Origin: Prevotella sp.
GTDB lineage: Bacteria; Bacteroidota; Bacteroidia; Bacteroidales; Dysgonomonadaceae
Direction of reading: 5' to 3'
DNA length: 64,000 bases
Assembly: GCA_031285905.1 (NCBI GenBank)
Contig: JAITVH010000153.1
Span: 19,583-83,582 of the forward strand
A model generated the notes under the pieces. The model ran no database searches. It worked only from the letters and a program-made list of their open reading frames with translations, and was not told where the DNA came from. Position numbers and translations under genes: made by a program. Below, piece after piece: positions 54,807 to 63,387 of this stretch. Each line of letters opens with the position of its first letter. The stretch's first letter is position 1.

Positions 54807-56153
54807 ATGAAAATAAAATTAGGAAGTTTCATTTTTGGACTGTTGTTTTTTATAACAGTAAGTGCACAAACCCCGGATGTAGCTCTCAGGGCATATGTCG
54901 AAAAAGAGGATTTGTCTTATGCGTGGGAAATAAGAGATGCATACAAACTGAATGGATGCAGTGTATATTCTATTTTCCTGATTTCACAAAAGTGGCAGGA
55001 AATGCTTTGGAAGCATGAATTGATCGTATATGTTCCCGATAGCCTTGATTATGATGGAGCCATGCTCTTTATTACCGGAGGAAAGCTCGACGAAAACAGA
55101 TTGCCTCAATTTTCGGGAAGGGATAACGCCGAAGGACTGGCATCGTCGCAAATGGCAGTAGCCAATAAAGCTCCGGTAGCGCTACTCCGTCAGGTGCCCA
55201 ATCAGCCTCTCTATGGCGGACTGAATGAAGATGCCCTGATTGCATATACGCTGAACGAATTTAGAAAAACGGAAGATTATTCATGGCCATTACTTTTTCC
55301 AATGGTAAAGAGCGCTACCCGTGCGATGGACGTTGTTGAGGAATTATTGAAGGATAAACATAATAAACCGATCAACCGTTTTCTTGTAACAGGGGCGTCG
55401 AAGCGCGGATGGACTACATGGCTTACCGCCGCTTTGGAAGATCCCAGGGTAGTCGCAATTGCACCAATGGTGATAGAGATGCTCAATATGCCTGAGTTTT
55501 TTAAGTCGCAGCTTGTCGCATATGGTGACTATAGCCGGGAGATTAGTGATTATGTGGAAATGCAGATACCACAGGCTGTAGAATCAGAGTTTGGCAGACA
55601 GGTGATCCGGATGATAGACCCATATAGCTACCTGAGTAAAATAACTATTCCAAAACTGATAATCATGGCAGCAAACGATCCGTTTTGGACTATAGATGCT
55701 ATACAAAACTATATTGCAGCTATTCCGGGAGAATATACTTTACATTATGTGCCGAACGCGGGTCATAATATGGGTGATAAGAAGAGTGTATTGGATATAT
55801 TGAATATTTTCTTTTACCACACACTAAATAACCAATCTCTTCCTGCCTGTCAGTGGAGGTTAACTCAAAAGAAAAAGATAAATCTTGATTTAAAATATGA
55901 TAGCCTGAAGCTTAGAAGTATCACATTATGGCAAGCTTCTGCATCGACGCGGGATTTGCGGAAGAGTGAATGGACAAGTACAAATATAGTGTCATCAAAA
56001 AATGAAGATAAGATAAATATTACTATTGACTTTCCTAAGCAAGGTTATAAGGCATTTTTTGTAGAATTAAAATATGAAAACCCTTTCGGTGGAACATATT
56101 CTATTAGTACAAGTGCCTATGTGGCGGATAGTAATCTGGTATTTGTCAAATGA
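54807..56153 (+). CDS. PhoPQ-activated pathogenicity-related (PqaA-like) alpha/beta hydrolase
   Basis: 448 aa with a cleavable signal peptide (FFITVSAQ). It belongs to the PhoPQ_related family: LRAYVEKEDLSYAWEI, a hydrophobic strand, VALLRQVPNQPLY, and GASKRGWTTWLTAA with the presumed nucleophile Ser198. IIMAANDPFW and PNAGHNMG supply the acid and histidine of an alpha/beta-hydrolase triad. The family's activity is poorly known; a carbohydrate-esterase role next to a GH28-like enzyme is an attractive inference. It ends at a repeat-rich gap of about 550 bases. Confidence 0.85.
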   Translation: MKIKLGSFIFGLLFFITVSAQTPDVALRAYVEKEDLSYAWEIRDAYKLNGCSVYSIFLISQKWQEMLWKHELIVYVPDSLDYDGAMLFITGGKLDENRLPQFSGRDNAEGLASSQMAVANKAPVALLRQVPNQPLYGGLNEDALIAYTLNEFRKTEDYSWPLLFPMVKSATRAMDVVEELLKDKHNKPINRFLVTGASKRGWTTWLTAALEDPRVVAIAPMVIEMLNMPEFFKSQLVAYGDYSREISDYVEMQIPQAVESEFGRQVIRMIDPYSYLSKITIPKLIIMAANDPFWTIDAIQNYIAAIPGEYTLHYVPNAGHNMGDKKSVLDILNIFFYHTLNNQSLPACQWRLTQKKKINLDLKYDSLKLRSITLWQASASTRDLRKSEWTSTNIVSSKNEDKINITIDFPKQGYKAFFVELKYENPFGGTYSISTSAYVADSNLVFVK

Positions 56154-56706
56154 GATCGGAGGTTTGCAGGAATGGATTTTCTATAAAAATATGTAGCTTT
56201 GTATAAATTAAATGTACATGTGTATTAGCAGATGGTCAGACTGTTTTATTTTTTTGAGATTAATTTATCTATAGTAACAGAGCCGTCAGCTTTTAGCCAT
56301 TAGTTGATAGCTTTCAGAAAAAAGATGATCTTTGAAAATGTATTAAAAGTGTAACCTTTGTTACCTTTTAGTTAAATTCACCCCACCCCGGCCCTCCCCG
56401 AAAGGAGAGGGAGTGGCAAAGCCACGAAGAGGAAAGAATAAAAAGACCAAGAGCTAACAGCTAATAGCTAGAATCTGTTACCTTTGTTACCTTTTAGTTA
56501 AAATTTCAGAGAGTTATTAATATAAGACAAATGATGATGAAGAAAATAATAGAGAGGACTGGGCGCCAAAGAGATGGAAGCCAAGCTGGGTGAATTGATA
56601 AAATAACATGAATAAGATGTAAAATTTAGAAAAATAACATATATATTATGATAAATAAACTTTATTTAGAATAGATTGTTTAACTGATAACACAAAGAAC
56701 ATAAGT
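56154..56706. repeat. Gene-free region holding a second composite modular repeat
   Basis: In order: module A, AATTTATCTATAGTAA (56262-56277). AGCT-type repeat (56286-56316). Module B, a TCTTTGAAAAT...AAAAGTGTAACCTTT stretch (56329-56359). Module C (56359-56376). A GC-rich insert (56379-56433) with CCCTCCCC-GAA-AGGAGAGGG and GTGGC-AAA-GCCAC hairpins. A second AGCT-type repeat (56451-56473). A second module C in longer form (56477-56503). The remaining 200 bases before the HMA gene show a 17-codon closed frame only, and no promoter box I would trust. Confidence 0.75.
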
Positions 56707-57057
56707 ATGAAACTAAAATTATTTTTAATATCATTTTTGATGATTATGGGCATTGGCTCAACTGTCGCTCAAGATAAGAAAGAAGTAAAAAGTGATAAAG
56801 AGACTATAACGTTCGATGTATCAATGACATGTGAAAACTGTCAGAAGCGCATAGAAAAAAACATTGCTTTCGAAAGAGGTGTGACAGATATGAAAATAGA
56901 CCTTGAAAAAAAGACAGTAAAAATAGAGTTCAAAAAGAGCCAGACTACGGTAGAAAAGCTAAAAGCAGCAATAGAAAAATTAGGATATAAAGTGGAGATA
57001 CATAAAGAAAAAGAAGACGAACTTAAAAAAGAATCAAAAAAAGAAAGTAAAAAATGA
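56707..57057 (+). CDS. Exported heavy-metal-associated (HMA) domain protein
   Basis: 116 aa. A signal peptide (cleaved after VAQ, about residue 22) is followed by one HMA domain with the metal site MTCENCQKR (Cys42, Cys45), GVTDMKIDLEKKTVKIEF and the rest of the beta-alpha-beta-beta-alpha-beta fold, then a Lys/Glu tail. It should bind Cu(I) or a like metal in the periplasm. The stop overlaps the start of the next gene (ATGA), so the two are coupled. Confidence 0.88.
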   Translation: MKLKLFLISFLMIMGIGSTVAQDKKEVKSDKETITFDVSMTCENCQKRIEKNIAFERGVTDMKIDLEKKTVKIEFKKSQTTVEKLKAAIEKLGYKVEIHKEKEDELKKESKKESKK

Positions 57058-57530
57058 GAAAAATGTTGATGGTGATCGCAGCAATGGGCATTTTGTACAG
57101 CTGCGGTGGAGACGCTAAAAAGAATCAAGAAGAAAAGGCATCTGTAGATGAATTCTCGGAAATAGCAAAAGACGTGAAGAAAGAAGCGGTAGAAGTGGCA
57201 GATGCTGCTCACAATGCGATGAATTCTCTTGATTACAAAGGTGAGTATAAAGGAAAAGTACCTACTGCAAGCGGCGAGGGCATGATTGTTTCTATCACAC
57301 TGGAAGACAGTACATTCGTAAAAAAAACCGAATATGTAGGTAAGAAAGATGCTAAATTTGAAGAAAAAGGAAAATATACCTGGAATAGCGAAGGCAATAC
57401 CATTAAGTTAGAGGGAATTAAAGATGCACCTAGTCAGTATTTCGTAGGTGAAAACACTTTAACCCAGCTAGATATGGATGGAAATAAGATCACCGGAACA
57501 AATGCCAATATGTATATCCTGAAGAAGTAA
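57054..57530 (+). CDS. NlpE-like lipoprotein
   Basis: 158 aa. A lipoprotein signal ends in MGILYSC (Cys17). After an acidic-helical linker, residues about 65-158 form a small beta-barrel like the NlpE N-terminal domain (YKGEYKGKVPTASGEGMIVSITLEDSTFVKK, split over two strands, and late NMYILKK). The CxxC motif of E. coli NlpE is not seen. NlpE senses copper and surface attachment in E. coli. The coupling to an HMA protein supports a role in copper handling, as inference. Confidence 0.82.
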   Translation: MRKMLMVIAAMGILYSCGGDAKKNQEEKASVDEFSEIAKDVKKEAVEVADAAHNAMNSLDYKGEYKGKVPTASGEGMIVSITLEDSTFVKKTEYVGKKDAKFEEKGKYTWNSEGNTIKLEGIKDAPSQYFVGENTLTQLDMDGNKITGTNANMYILKK

Positions 57531-57556
57531 TCTCATAAAACAGATTATAAACAAAG

Positions 57557-57590
57557 GAACAGGGTTTGGAGCTTATCCAAATCCTGTTCT
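57557..57590 (+). terminator. Probable terminator after the NlpE-like gene
   Basis: GAACAGGGTTTGGA and TCCAAATCCTGTTC pair with one mismatch around a 5-base loop (57557-57570 and 57576-57589). The T tract after it is weak. Confidence 0.6.
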
Positions 57591-57686
57591 CATCTTACAC
57601 CTATCATATTATATACTAAAACATAGAAAATTTGACAGAATGCACAAAATTCAATCTCAAATATTTCCACATTAATATTTTAAAGC

Positions 57687-57694
57687 TAACTTTG
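57687..57694 (+). promoter_or_regulatory. Putative -7 box of asnA
   Basis: TAACTTTG fits TAnnTTTG, 36 bases before the ATG at 57731. Confidence 0.55.
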
Positions 57695-57730
57695 CTGCCA
57701 ATTAATACGACGTACACTAAAAACTCTAAA

Positions 57731-58768
57731 ATGAGCTACTTAATAAAGCCTAAACAATACCGTGCAATACTCGATTTGCAGCAAACAGAAATGGGTATCA
57801 AGCAGATCAAGACATTCTTTCAGCGAAACTTATCATCCGAACTTCGTTTAAGGCGCGTTACAGCTCCTTTGTTTGTACTGAAAGGGATGGGAATCAATGA
57901 TGATTTGAACGGAATTGAACGGCCTGTTAGCTTTCCTATTAAAGATATAGGTGATGAACGTGCGGAAATAGTTCATTCTCTGGCTAAATGGAAACGACTT
58001 ACACTGGCGGATTATCACATAAGCGAAGATTTTGGTATCTATACTGATATGAATGCTATACGCGCAGATGAAGAGTTGGGTAATCTGCATTCGTTGTACG
58101 TTGATCAGTGGGACTGGGAAATGGTTATGTCTCCCGACAAAAGAAATATAGCTTTTCTGAAAGACATTGTAAAGAGAATATATGCCTCTCTATTAAGAAC
58201 CGAGTACTTAGTTTATGAGTTATTCCCCGAAATAAAACCTATTTTGCCTTGTAACATTACATTTATACACTCCGAAGAACTATTGCAAAAGTATCCCGAT
58301 CTCACTGAAAAAGAGAGGGAAAATAAGATTGCGGAAGAATATGGAGCTGTGTTTATCATTGGCATAGGAGGCAATCTAAGCAACGGCGAACCTCATGATG
58401 GGCGTGCTCCGGACTATGATGACTGGACTACACCTACAGAAGATGGACATAGGGGTTTGAACGGTGATCTGATTGTATGGAATCCCGTATTAGGAAGAGC
58501 TATGGAACTCTCATCTATGGGCATCCGTGTAAATAAAGAGGTCTTATTAGAACAACTTAAGATATCGGGGCAAGAATCGCGAAAAGAACTATTCTTTCAC
58601 AAACGGTTATTGAGTGGTGAACTCCCACAATCTATAGGTGGTGGCATAGGCCAGTCGCGTCTATGTATGTTCTATCTGCGAAAAGGACATATCGGAGAAA
58701 TCCAAGCCAGCATATGGCCCGACAAAATGCGGGTAGAAGCAGAAAATCTGGGTATGTGTCTAATATAA
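57731..58768 (+). CDS. asnA: Aspartate-ammonia ligase
   Basis: 345 aa from ATG 57731; the frame can be extended to 57632, but the family begins MSYLIKPKQYRAILDLQ. AsnA is related to class II tRNA synthetases: IKQIKTFFQRNLSSELRLRRVTAPLF, then HSLAKWKRLTL, DQWDWEMVM, AVFIIGIGGNL and GGGIGQSRLCMF. It makes asparagine from aspartate, ammonia and ATP in the cytoplasm. It is monocistronic and follows a terminator. Confidence 0.97.
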   Translation: MSYLIKPKQYRAILDLQQTEMGIKQIKTFFQRNLSSELRLRRVTAPLFVLKGMGINDDLNGIERPVSFPIKDIGDERAEIVHSLAKWKRLTLADYHISEDFGIYTDMNAIRADEELGNLHSLYVDQWDWEMVMSPDKRNIAFLKDIVKRIYASLLRTEYLVYELFPEIKPILPCNITFIHSEELLQKYPDLTEKERENKIAEEYGAVFIIGIGGNLSNGEPHDGRAPDYDDWTTPTEDGHRGLNGDLIVWNPVLGRAMELSSMGIRVNKEVLLEQLKISGQESRKELFFHKRLLSGELPQSIGGGIGQSRLCMFYLRKGHIGEIQASIWPDKMRVEAENLGMCLI

Positions 58769-58850
58769 AATTGGATATCCTATTTTCTTGAGAACATTTC
58801 TTTCTATATAAGTGTTTCTTTCAGTAAACCTATTATTAAAAAGAGAGTTT

Positions 58851-59646
58851 ATGAAAAGAACATTTTATATTTTGCTGATAGCCTCTTTAACTTCATTTTC
58901 TTTGTATTCTTGCTCTAATAAGAATACTAATACACAAATCGAAAAAGATGGTATTGCTCATCTGGAAGTCGATAGCGATTATGTTGAAGTAGAAAAAGAG
59001 GACATTCTGGCAAATGCAATTCTGACAAAAGACGAACAAGCCGCGCTAACCCCCAACCAGGTATTTGAAATATTAAAAGTAGGGAATAAAGATTTCGTAA
59101 CTGATAACCTGACAGTACGAAACACCTCTCAAAGAATACGAAATGCTGCCCTTGGGCAATATCCAAAAGCGGTCGTTTTATCGTGTCTGGATTCTCGTGT
59201 ACCTGTTGAAGATGTTTTCCACCGCGGTATTGGAGATATCTTTGTTGCCCGGGTTGCAGGTAATGTTGTAAACGAAGACATCCTGGCCAGTCTGGAATAT
59301 GCATGCAAAGTCTCCGGATCTAAATTAGTTGTAGTACTCGGTCATGAATATTGCGGAGCTATAAAATCAGCTATTGATGATGTCAAGCTAGGGAATATTA
59401 CAGGACTTCTGTCAAAAATAAAGCCAGCCATCGATGAGGCAGGAAAGAACTTCACAGGAGACAGAACATCGAAGAATGCCGATTTTGTTCAGTCTGTTTG
59501 CGACCATAAATAATATACATCATGTGATGAACGAAATAAGAAAGAAGAGCCTTATATTGAAAGAAATGGAGAAAAATGGTGAGATTATGATTGTAGGCGG
59601 AGTATATGATATGGAAACCGGAAAAGTTAATTTCATCAATGAATAG
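58851..59646 (+). pseudogene. Beta-carbonic anhydrase lipoprotein, frameshifted near its C terminus
   Basis: The first frame (58851-59513, 220 aa from this ATG) has a lipoprotein signal ending in SFSLYSC (Cys21) and the complete zinc site of a beta-carbonic anhydrase: Cys112, Asp114 and Arg116 in VLSCLDSRVP and His165 and Cys168 in LGHEYCGA. It stops at TAA (59511-59513). The expected C-terminal end continues in the +1 frame: VMNEIRKKSLILKEMEKNG and IVGGVYDMETGKVNF, to 59646. Removing one A from the run at 59508-59510 joins them. Either a recent disabling mutation or a sequence error. The stop falls after the zinc site, so some activity could remain, but the C-terminal strand and helix that the fold uses are lost. 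Confidence 0.75.
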
Positions 59647-59671
59647 TTTATTATACTTAACTTTATTGCAT

Positions 59672-59708
59672 AAAGGGTGTTCTCGTATCAGAACATCCTT
59701 TACTTTTG
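59672..59708 (+). terminator. Terminator joined to the promoter of the kinase gene
   Basis: AAAGGGTGTTCT and AGAACATCCTTT pair with one mismatch (59672-59683 and 59690-59701). The T at 59701 begins TACTTTTG (59701-59708), a -7 box for the next gene, 24 bases before its ATG. Confidence 0.7.
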
Positions 59709-59731
59709 TAAATAAAACTATTTGATATATT

Positions 59732-61399
59732 ATGGACAACAGAATCACAATCCACTGCACAAACAACGATACTTTTAAAGAATTTCCGGCTGGAACAAAA
59801 CTGATAGATATGCAGGATAGTTTCGATTTCAATACTAACTCCAGGGTTGTAGCGGCAAAAGTAAATAACAAGACTGAGCCACTCGATTATGAGGCCTATC
59901 ATAATAAGACTGTACATTTTGTCGATCTTTCAGAACCATTAGGTATGCGGACATACGTTCGTTCCCTTTGCTTCTTGTTTGCTAAAGTGGTAGCCGAAAT
60001 ATTTCCTAATGCACAAATACATATCGAGCACCCTATCTCTTTAGGTTATTTCTGTAAAATTGAGGGAGTAACAGTTATTCAACAAAAAGAGGTAGATGCC
60101 ATCAAATCCAAGATGCAGGAATATATCAAAGCTGATATGAAATTTGAAGGTGTAGAAGAAGAAACAGAACAAGTTGTAAGAATGTTCCGTGAGAGAGGAT
60201 TTGAAGATAAAGCCCTCTTGTTGGAGACATCCGGTGAACTGTATTCAAAATATTATAAGTTGAATGGGTCGGTCGATTATTTCTATGGATGTCTTACTCC
60301 TTCTACAGGATATATACATCTTTTCGGACTCGAATTGTATAAAGACGGATTACTGCTACGTGTACCGAACAGGCACAATCCGGTAGAATTGGAACCTGTC
60401 ATTCCCCAAGATAAAATGTATGGTGTATATAAGGAACATCTGAAATTCCTGAATATAATAGGTTTGGACAATGCCGGGGATATAAATCTGGCAAGCCGTA
60501 AGGGAAAGATACCTGACATCATAAAGATTTCAGAAGCATTCCAAGAGAAGACAATCGCTAATATTGCCGAACAAATTGCAGCAAAAGCCAAAAATGGTGT
60601 TCGTGTTGTGCTTATTTCAGGGCCATCATCATCCGGTAAAACTACTTTCCGTATGAGACTGGAAGTACAGCTGATGGTGAATCTGATAAAACCTGTGGGG
60701 CTTTCTCTGGATAACTACTTTGTGGATAGAGATAAAACTCCTCTGGATGAAAACGGAGGATATGACTTTGAATCCTTATATGCACTGGATATTCCTAAGT
60801 TTAATGAAGACTTGGAAGACCTCTTAAAAGGAAAAGAAATAGAGCTTCCAACTTTCAATTTTACCACAGGTACACGAGAATACAAAGGCGACAAACTCAA
60901 GCTAGATGAACAATCTATACTTGTTATTGAGGGTATTCATGGACTAAATCCTGAACTGACTGCAGGCATTCCTGAAGAACAGAAATTTAAGGTATATGTA
61001 TCTGCACTTACTACCATATCTTTGGATAATCACAACTGGATACCAACTACCGACAACCGCCTTTTGCGCCGGTTAATCAGAGACTACCGTTATCGAAATT
61101 ATTCGGCAATAGATACTTTGTCCCGCTGGCAAAGTGTTCGTAATGGTGAAGAGAAATGGATATTTCCATATCAAGAGAATGCAGACGTAATGTTCAATTC
61201 GGCTATGATGTACGAACTCCCTGCATTAAGGCGCTATGCCGAGCCCATTTTATCACAAGTACCCAATAATGCTCCCGAGTATGCAGAAGCTCATAGGTTA
61301 CTCAAGTTCTTAAGGTACTTTAATTACGTTAATGATAGAGAATTACCTCCTACATCTCTCTTAAGGGAATTCCTGGGTGGCAGTAGCTTTAAATATTAA
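59732..61399 (+). CDS. Uridine kinase-like nucleoside kinase with N-terminal TGS-like domain
   Basis: 555 aa. The first 65 residues resemble a TGS domain (ITIHCTNNDTFKEFPAG), and residues about 70-230 resemble the second domain of threonyl-tRNA synthetase. The C-terminal half is a P-loop kinase of the uridine kinase/phosphoribulokinase type: VVLISGPSSSGKTTF (Walker A, 297-305), LSLDNYFVDRDKTPLDENG and VIEGIHGLNPELT. This fusion is common in Bacteroidetes and Firmicutes and is annotated as nucleoside kinase. The substrate is not proven. It ends at a bidirectional terminator. Confidence 0.9.
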   Translation: MDNRITIHCTNNDTFKEFPAGTKLIDMQDSFDFNTNSRVVAAKVNNKTEPLDYEAYHNKTVHFVDLSEPLGMRTYVRSLCFLFAKVVAEIFPNAQIHIEHPISLGYFCKIEGVTVIQQKEVDAIKSKMQEYIKADMKFEGVEEETEQVVRMFRERGFEDKALLLETSGELYSKYYKLNGSVDYFYGCLTPSTGYIHLFGLELYKDGLLLRVPNRHNPVELEPVIPQDKMYGVYKEHLKFLNIIGLDNAGDINLASRKGKIPDIIKISEAFQEKTIANIAEQIAAKAKNGVRVVLISGPSSSGKTTFRMRLEVQLMVNLIKPVGLSLDNYFVDRDKTPLDENGGYDFESLYALDIPKFNEDLEDLLKGKEIELPTFNFTTGTREYKGDKLKLDEQSILVIEGIHGLNPELTAGIPEEQKFKVYVSALTTISLDNHNWIPTTDNRLLRRLIRDYRYRNYSAIDTLSRWQSVRNGEEKWIFPYQENADVMFNSAMMYELPALRRYAEPILSQVPNNAPEYAEAHRLLKFLRYFNYVNDRELPPTSLLREFLGGSSFKY

Positions 61400-61403
61400 C
61401 AAA

Positions 61404-61443
61404 TATGCGAATCGGTTTTAACAACTGATTCGCATACCTTTCT
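61404..61443. terminator. Bidirectional terminator
   Basis: TATGCGAATCGGTT and AACTGATTCGCATA pair with one mismatch around a 4-base loop (61404-61417 and 61422-61435), and CCTTTCT follows. It separates the kinase gene from the convergent DUF4834 gene. Confidence 0.8.
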
Positions 61444-61457
61444 AATATCATTTAGGA

Positions 61458-61691
61458 TTAGTCTACTTCTTCATACGAGACATATTCACCTTCGTCTTTT
61501 GCAAATACTTTCTTATGAGGTTTATTGGTTTCCTGATAGGATTGATTATCGGACGTTGATGAATAGTTTCCTGAAGAATAAGATGTTTGCTGCTTACCAA
61601 ACAATACAGACGACACCCCTCTCAGTATGGATAGTATTATCATCACACCGAATATGACAACAGCAAATAATATGAAGAATAGAAGTGTCAT
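61458..61691 (-). CDS. DUF4834 family small membrane protein
   Basis: 77 aa. One membrane segment (LLFFILFAVVIFGVMIILSIL) is followed by GVSSVLFGKQ, a Ser/Asn/Tyr-rich linker and a basic-acidic end (KVFAKDEGEYVSYEEVD). DUF4834 proteins are limited to Bacteroidetes and have no known role. TATATTTG on the minus strand (61720-61727) lies 28 bases upstream. Confidence 0.78.
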   Translation of the reverse strand: MTLLFFILFAVVIFGVMIILSILRGVSSVLFGKQQTSYSSGNYSSTSDNQSYQETNKPHKKVFAKDEGEYVSYEEVD

Positions 61692-61891
61692 TTTATGTAA
61701 TATTAGTTAGTATTCAATGCAAATATATGATACTTGTATATGATTAGAACATCAAAATCACAACTTCGTTTTTTAATTCTATTTATTTAACAAGAGTTTG
61801 TTCTTGTAAACAAACCAATAGCATTGATCTTAAAAACATCTACTAATACCCATATTGTATATTGTCAATCAATGGTAGCAGCAACGGTTAA

Positions 61892-62410
61892 TCAAATCCA
61901 CTTTGCCACCTCAGATAAGGCATTCCGTTTCTTTTCCGAGTAACTACTCTTTTCTTCATTAATATAGCCTATCGGGAAAATTGCTATTGGCTCCACATCT
62001 GAGGGCAAAGCCAAAGCCCGGGATAATATCTCCGGATTGAAATTACATATCCAGCATGTCCCCAAACCAATTTCATGTGCTGCAAGGCATATATGTTCAC
62101 TCGCTATAGCAGCATCTATATCTCCATGGTCTTTCCCATCGGTATTCGATCTTTTCCAGGAGACAGAAGTGTTCTTACATACAATAATGTTTACAGGGGC
62201 TGTTTTATACCATTCCCTGTCATATGCCATATGCACTTTATCCAATACCTCTTCGCTGATAACAACATAGAATATCCAAGGCTGAAGATTACAAGCAGAC
62301 GGGGAAAGCCTCGCACATTCGAGGATATAATCGATCTTTTCCTTCTCTACAGGCCGGGACAAATATGCCCTGACTGAATAACGGTTTTCTATAAGTTCCC
62401 TTAGTTTCAT
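61892..62410 (-). CDS. Nitroreductase family protein
   Basis: 172 aa, FMN enzyme. LIENRYSVRAYLSRPVEKEKID is the family start and CARLSPSACNLQPWIFYVV the FMN-binding region. DIDAAIASEHICLAAHEIGLGTCWICNF and the C-terminal PIGYINEE are typical. The electron acceptor is unknown. It lies 20 bases downstream of a GT2 gene and is probably the last gene of that operon. The 200 bases after it hold nothing recognised. Confidence 0.9.
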   Translation of the reverse strand: MKLRELIENRYSVRAYLSRPVEKEKIDYILECARLSPSACNLQPWIFYVVISEEVLDKVHMAYDREWYKTAPVNIIVCKNTSVSWKRSNTDGKDHGDIDAAIASEHICLAAHEIGLGTCWICNFNPEILSRALALPSDVEPIAIFPIGYINEEKSSYSEKKRNALSEVAKWI

Positions 62411-62430
62411 CCAATATCTGTTGTCCGGTT

Positions 62431-63381
62431 TTATAATTCCTCCCTTATCTTGTATTCATTCCTGTTAGATGAGTTTCTGGATATTATCTCACCCAAAAAT
62501 CCTGCAAGAAATAGTTGAGTCCCCAATATCATCATAGTGAGCGCAATATAGAAATATGGCGAATTAGTCACCAGAGGGTGAGGGATTCCCTGATTTATGG
62601 CATATAGCTTATTTGCTCCGACAATGACCACCGCAACAAAACCCAGGAAAAACATAACAGTTCCCCACAACCCGAAAAGATGCATAGGCTTACGGCCGAA
62701 TACCGATAAAAACCATAAGGTCATAAGGTCTAAATATCCGTTTATAAAGCGGCTTACACCGCCAAACTTACTTTTTCCGTATTTACGGGACTGATGATGC
62801 ACTACCTTCTCCCCTATCCTATTAAATCCGGCATTCTTTGCCAAATATGGAATATAGCGATGCATATCGTTATATATCTCAATGCTCTTGACTACATCTT
62901 TGTGGTACGACTTTAATCCGCAATTGAAGTCATGCAGCTTTACACCGGATACCCATCGCGCTGTAGCATTGAATAATTTGGTAGGGATAGTTTTGGATAT
63001 CGGATCATAACGTTTCTTCTTCCAGCCCGAAACCATGTCATAACCATCTTCCTTTATCATCCGGTACAATTCCGGTATTTCATCCGGGCTGTCTTGCAGA
63101 TCAGCATCCATAGTGATAACAACCTCTCCCTGAGCCTTTTGAAAGGCACAATGTAAAGCCGGAGACTTTCCATAATTGCGACTGAAGCGGATAGCCTTTA
63201 TATTATCAGAAGACTTCTTTAATTCACTGATAATCTGCCATGAACGATCTGTACTACCATCATCCACAAAGATGACTTCATAAGAGAAGCCGTTATCCTC
63301 CATTACACGCTTGATCCATGCATAAAGTTCAGAAAGAGACTCTTCTTCATTCAATAATGGTATGACTACAGATATATCCAT
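62431..63381 (-). CDS. GT2 polyprenyl-phosphate sugar transferase (DPM1/GtrB-like)
   Basis: 316 aa. DISVVIPLLNEEESLSELYAW is the start, EVIFVDDGSTDRSW and VVITMDADLQDSPDEIPEL carry the DxD-type site, and SKTIPTKLFNATARWVSG and DFNCGLKSYHKDVV are typical of dolichol- or undecaprenyl-phosphate mannose/glucose synthases. Two membrane helices at the C terminus anchor it. It makes a lipid-linked sugar for surface glycans or lipid A changes. It follows the DUF4199 gene by 6 bases. Confidence 0.92.
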   Translation of the reverse strand: MDISVVIPLLNEEESLSELYAWIKRVMEDNGFSYEVIFVDDGSTDRSWQIISELKKSSDNIKAIRFSRNYGKSPALHCAFQKAQGEVVITMDADLQDSPDEIPELYRMIKEDGYDMVSGWKKKRYDPISKTIPTKLFNATARWVSGVKLHDFNCGLKSYHKDVVKSIEIYNDMHRYIPYLAKNAGFNRIGEKVVHHQSRKYGKSKFGGVSRFINGYLDLMTLWFLSVFGRKPMHLFGLWGTVMFFLGFVAVVIVGANKLYAINQGIPHPLVTNSPYFYIALTMMILGTQLFLAGFLGEIISRNSSNRNEYKIREEL

Positions 63382-63387
63382 AATTTA

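Noticed and set aside
56530..56604. Small frames in the 56 kb gap, one ending in AKEMEAKLGELIK
   Set aside because: Only 17-20 codons, no start signal, no family; too short to call even as a gene remnant.
59502..59520. Programmed +1 frameshifting in the carbonic anhydrase gene
   Set aside because: There is no known slippery context (CAT AAA TAA) or stimulator structure, and the family is not known to use it; a point mutation or read error in AAA is simpler. It cannot be fully excluded.
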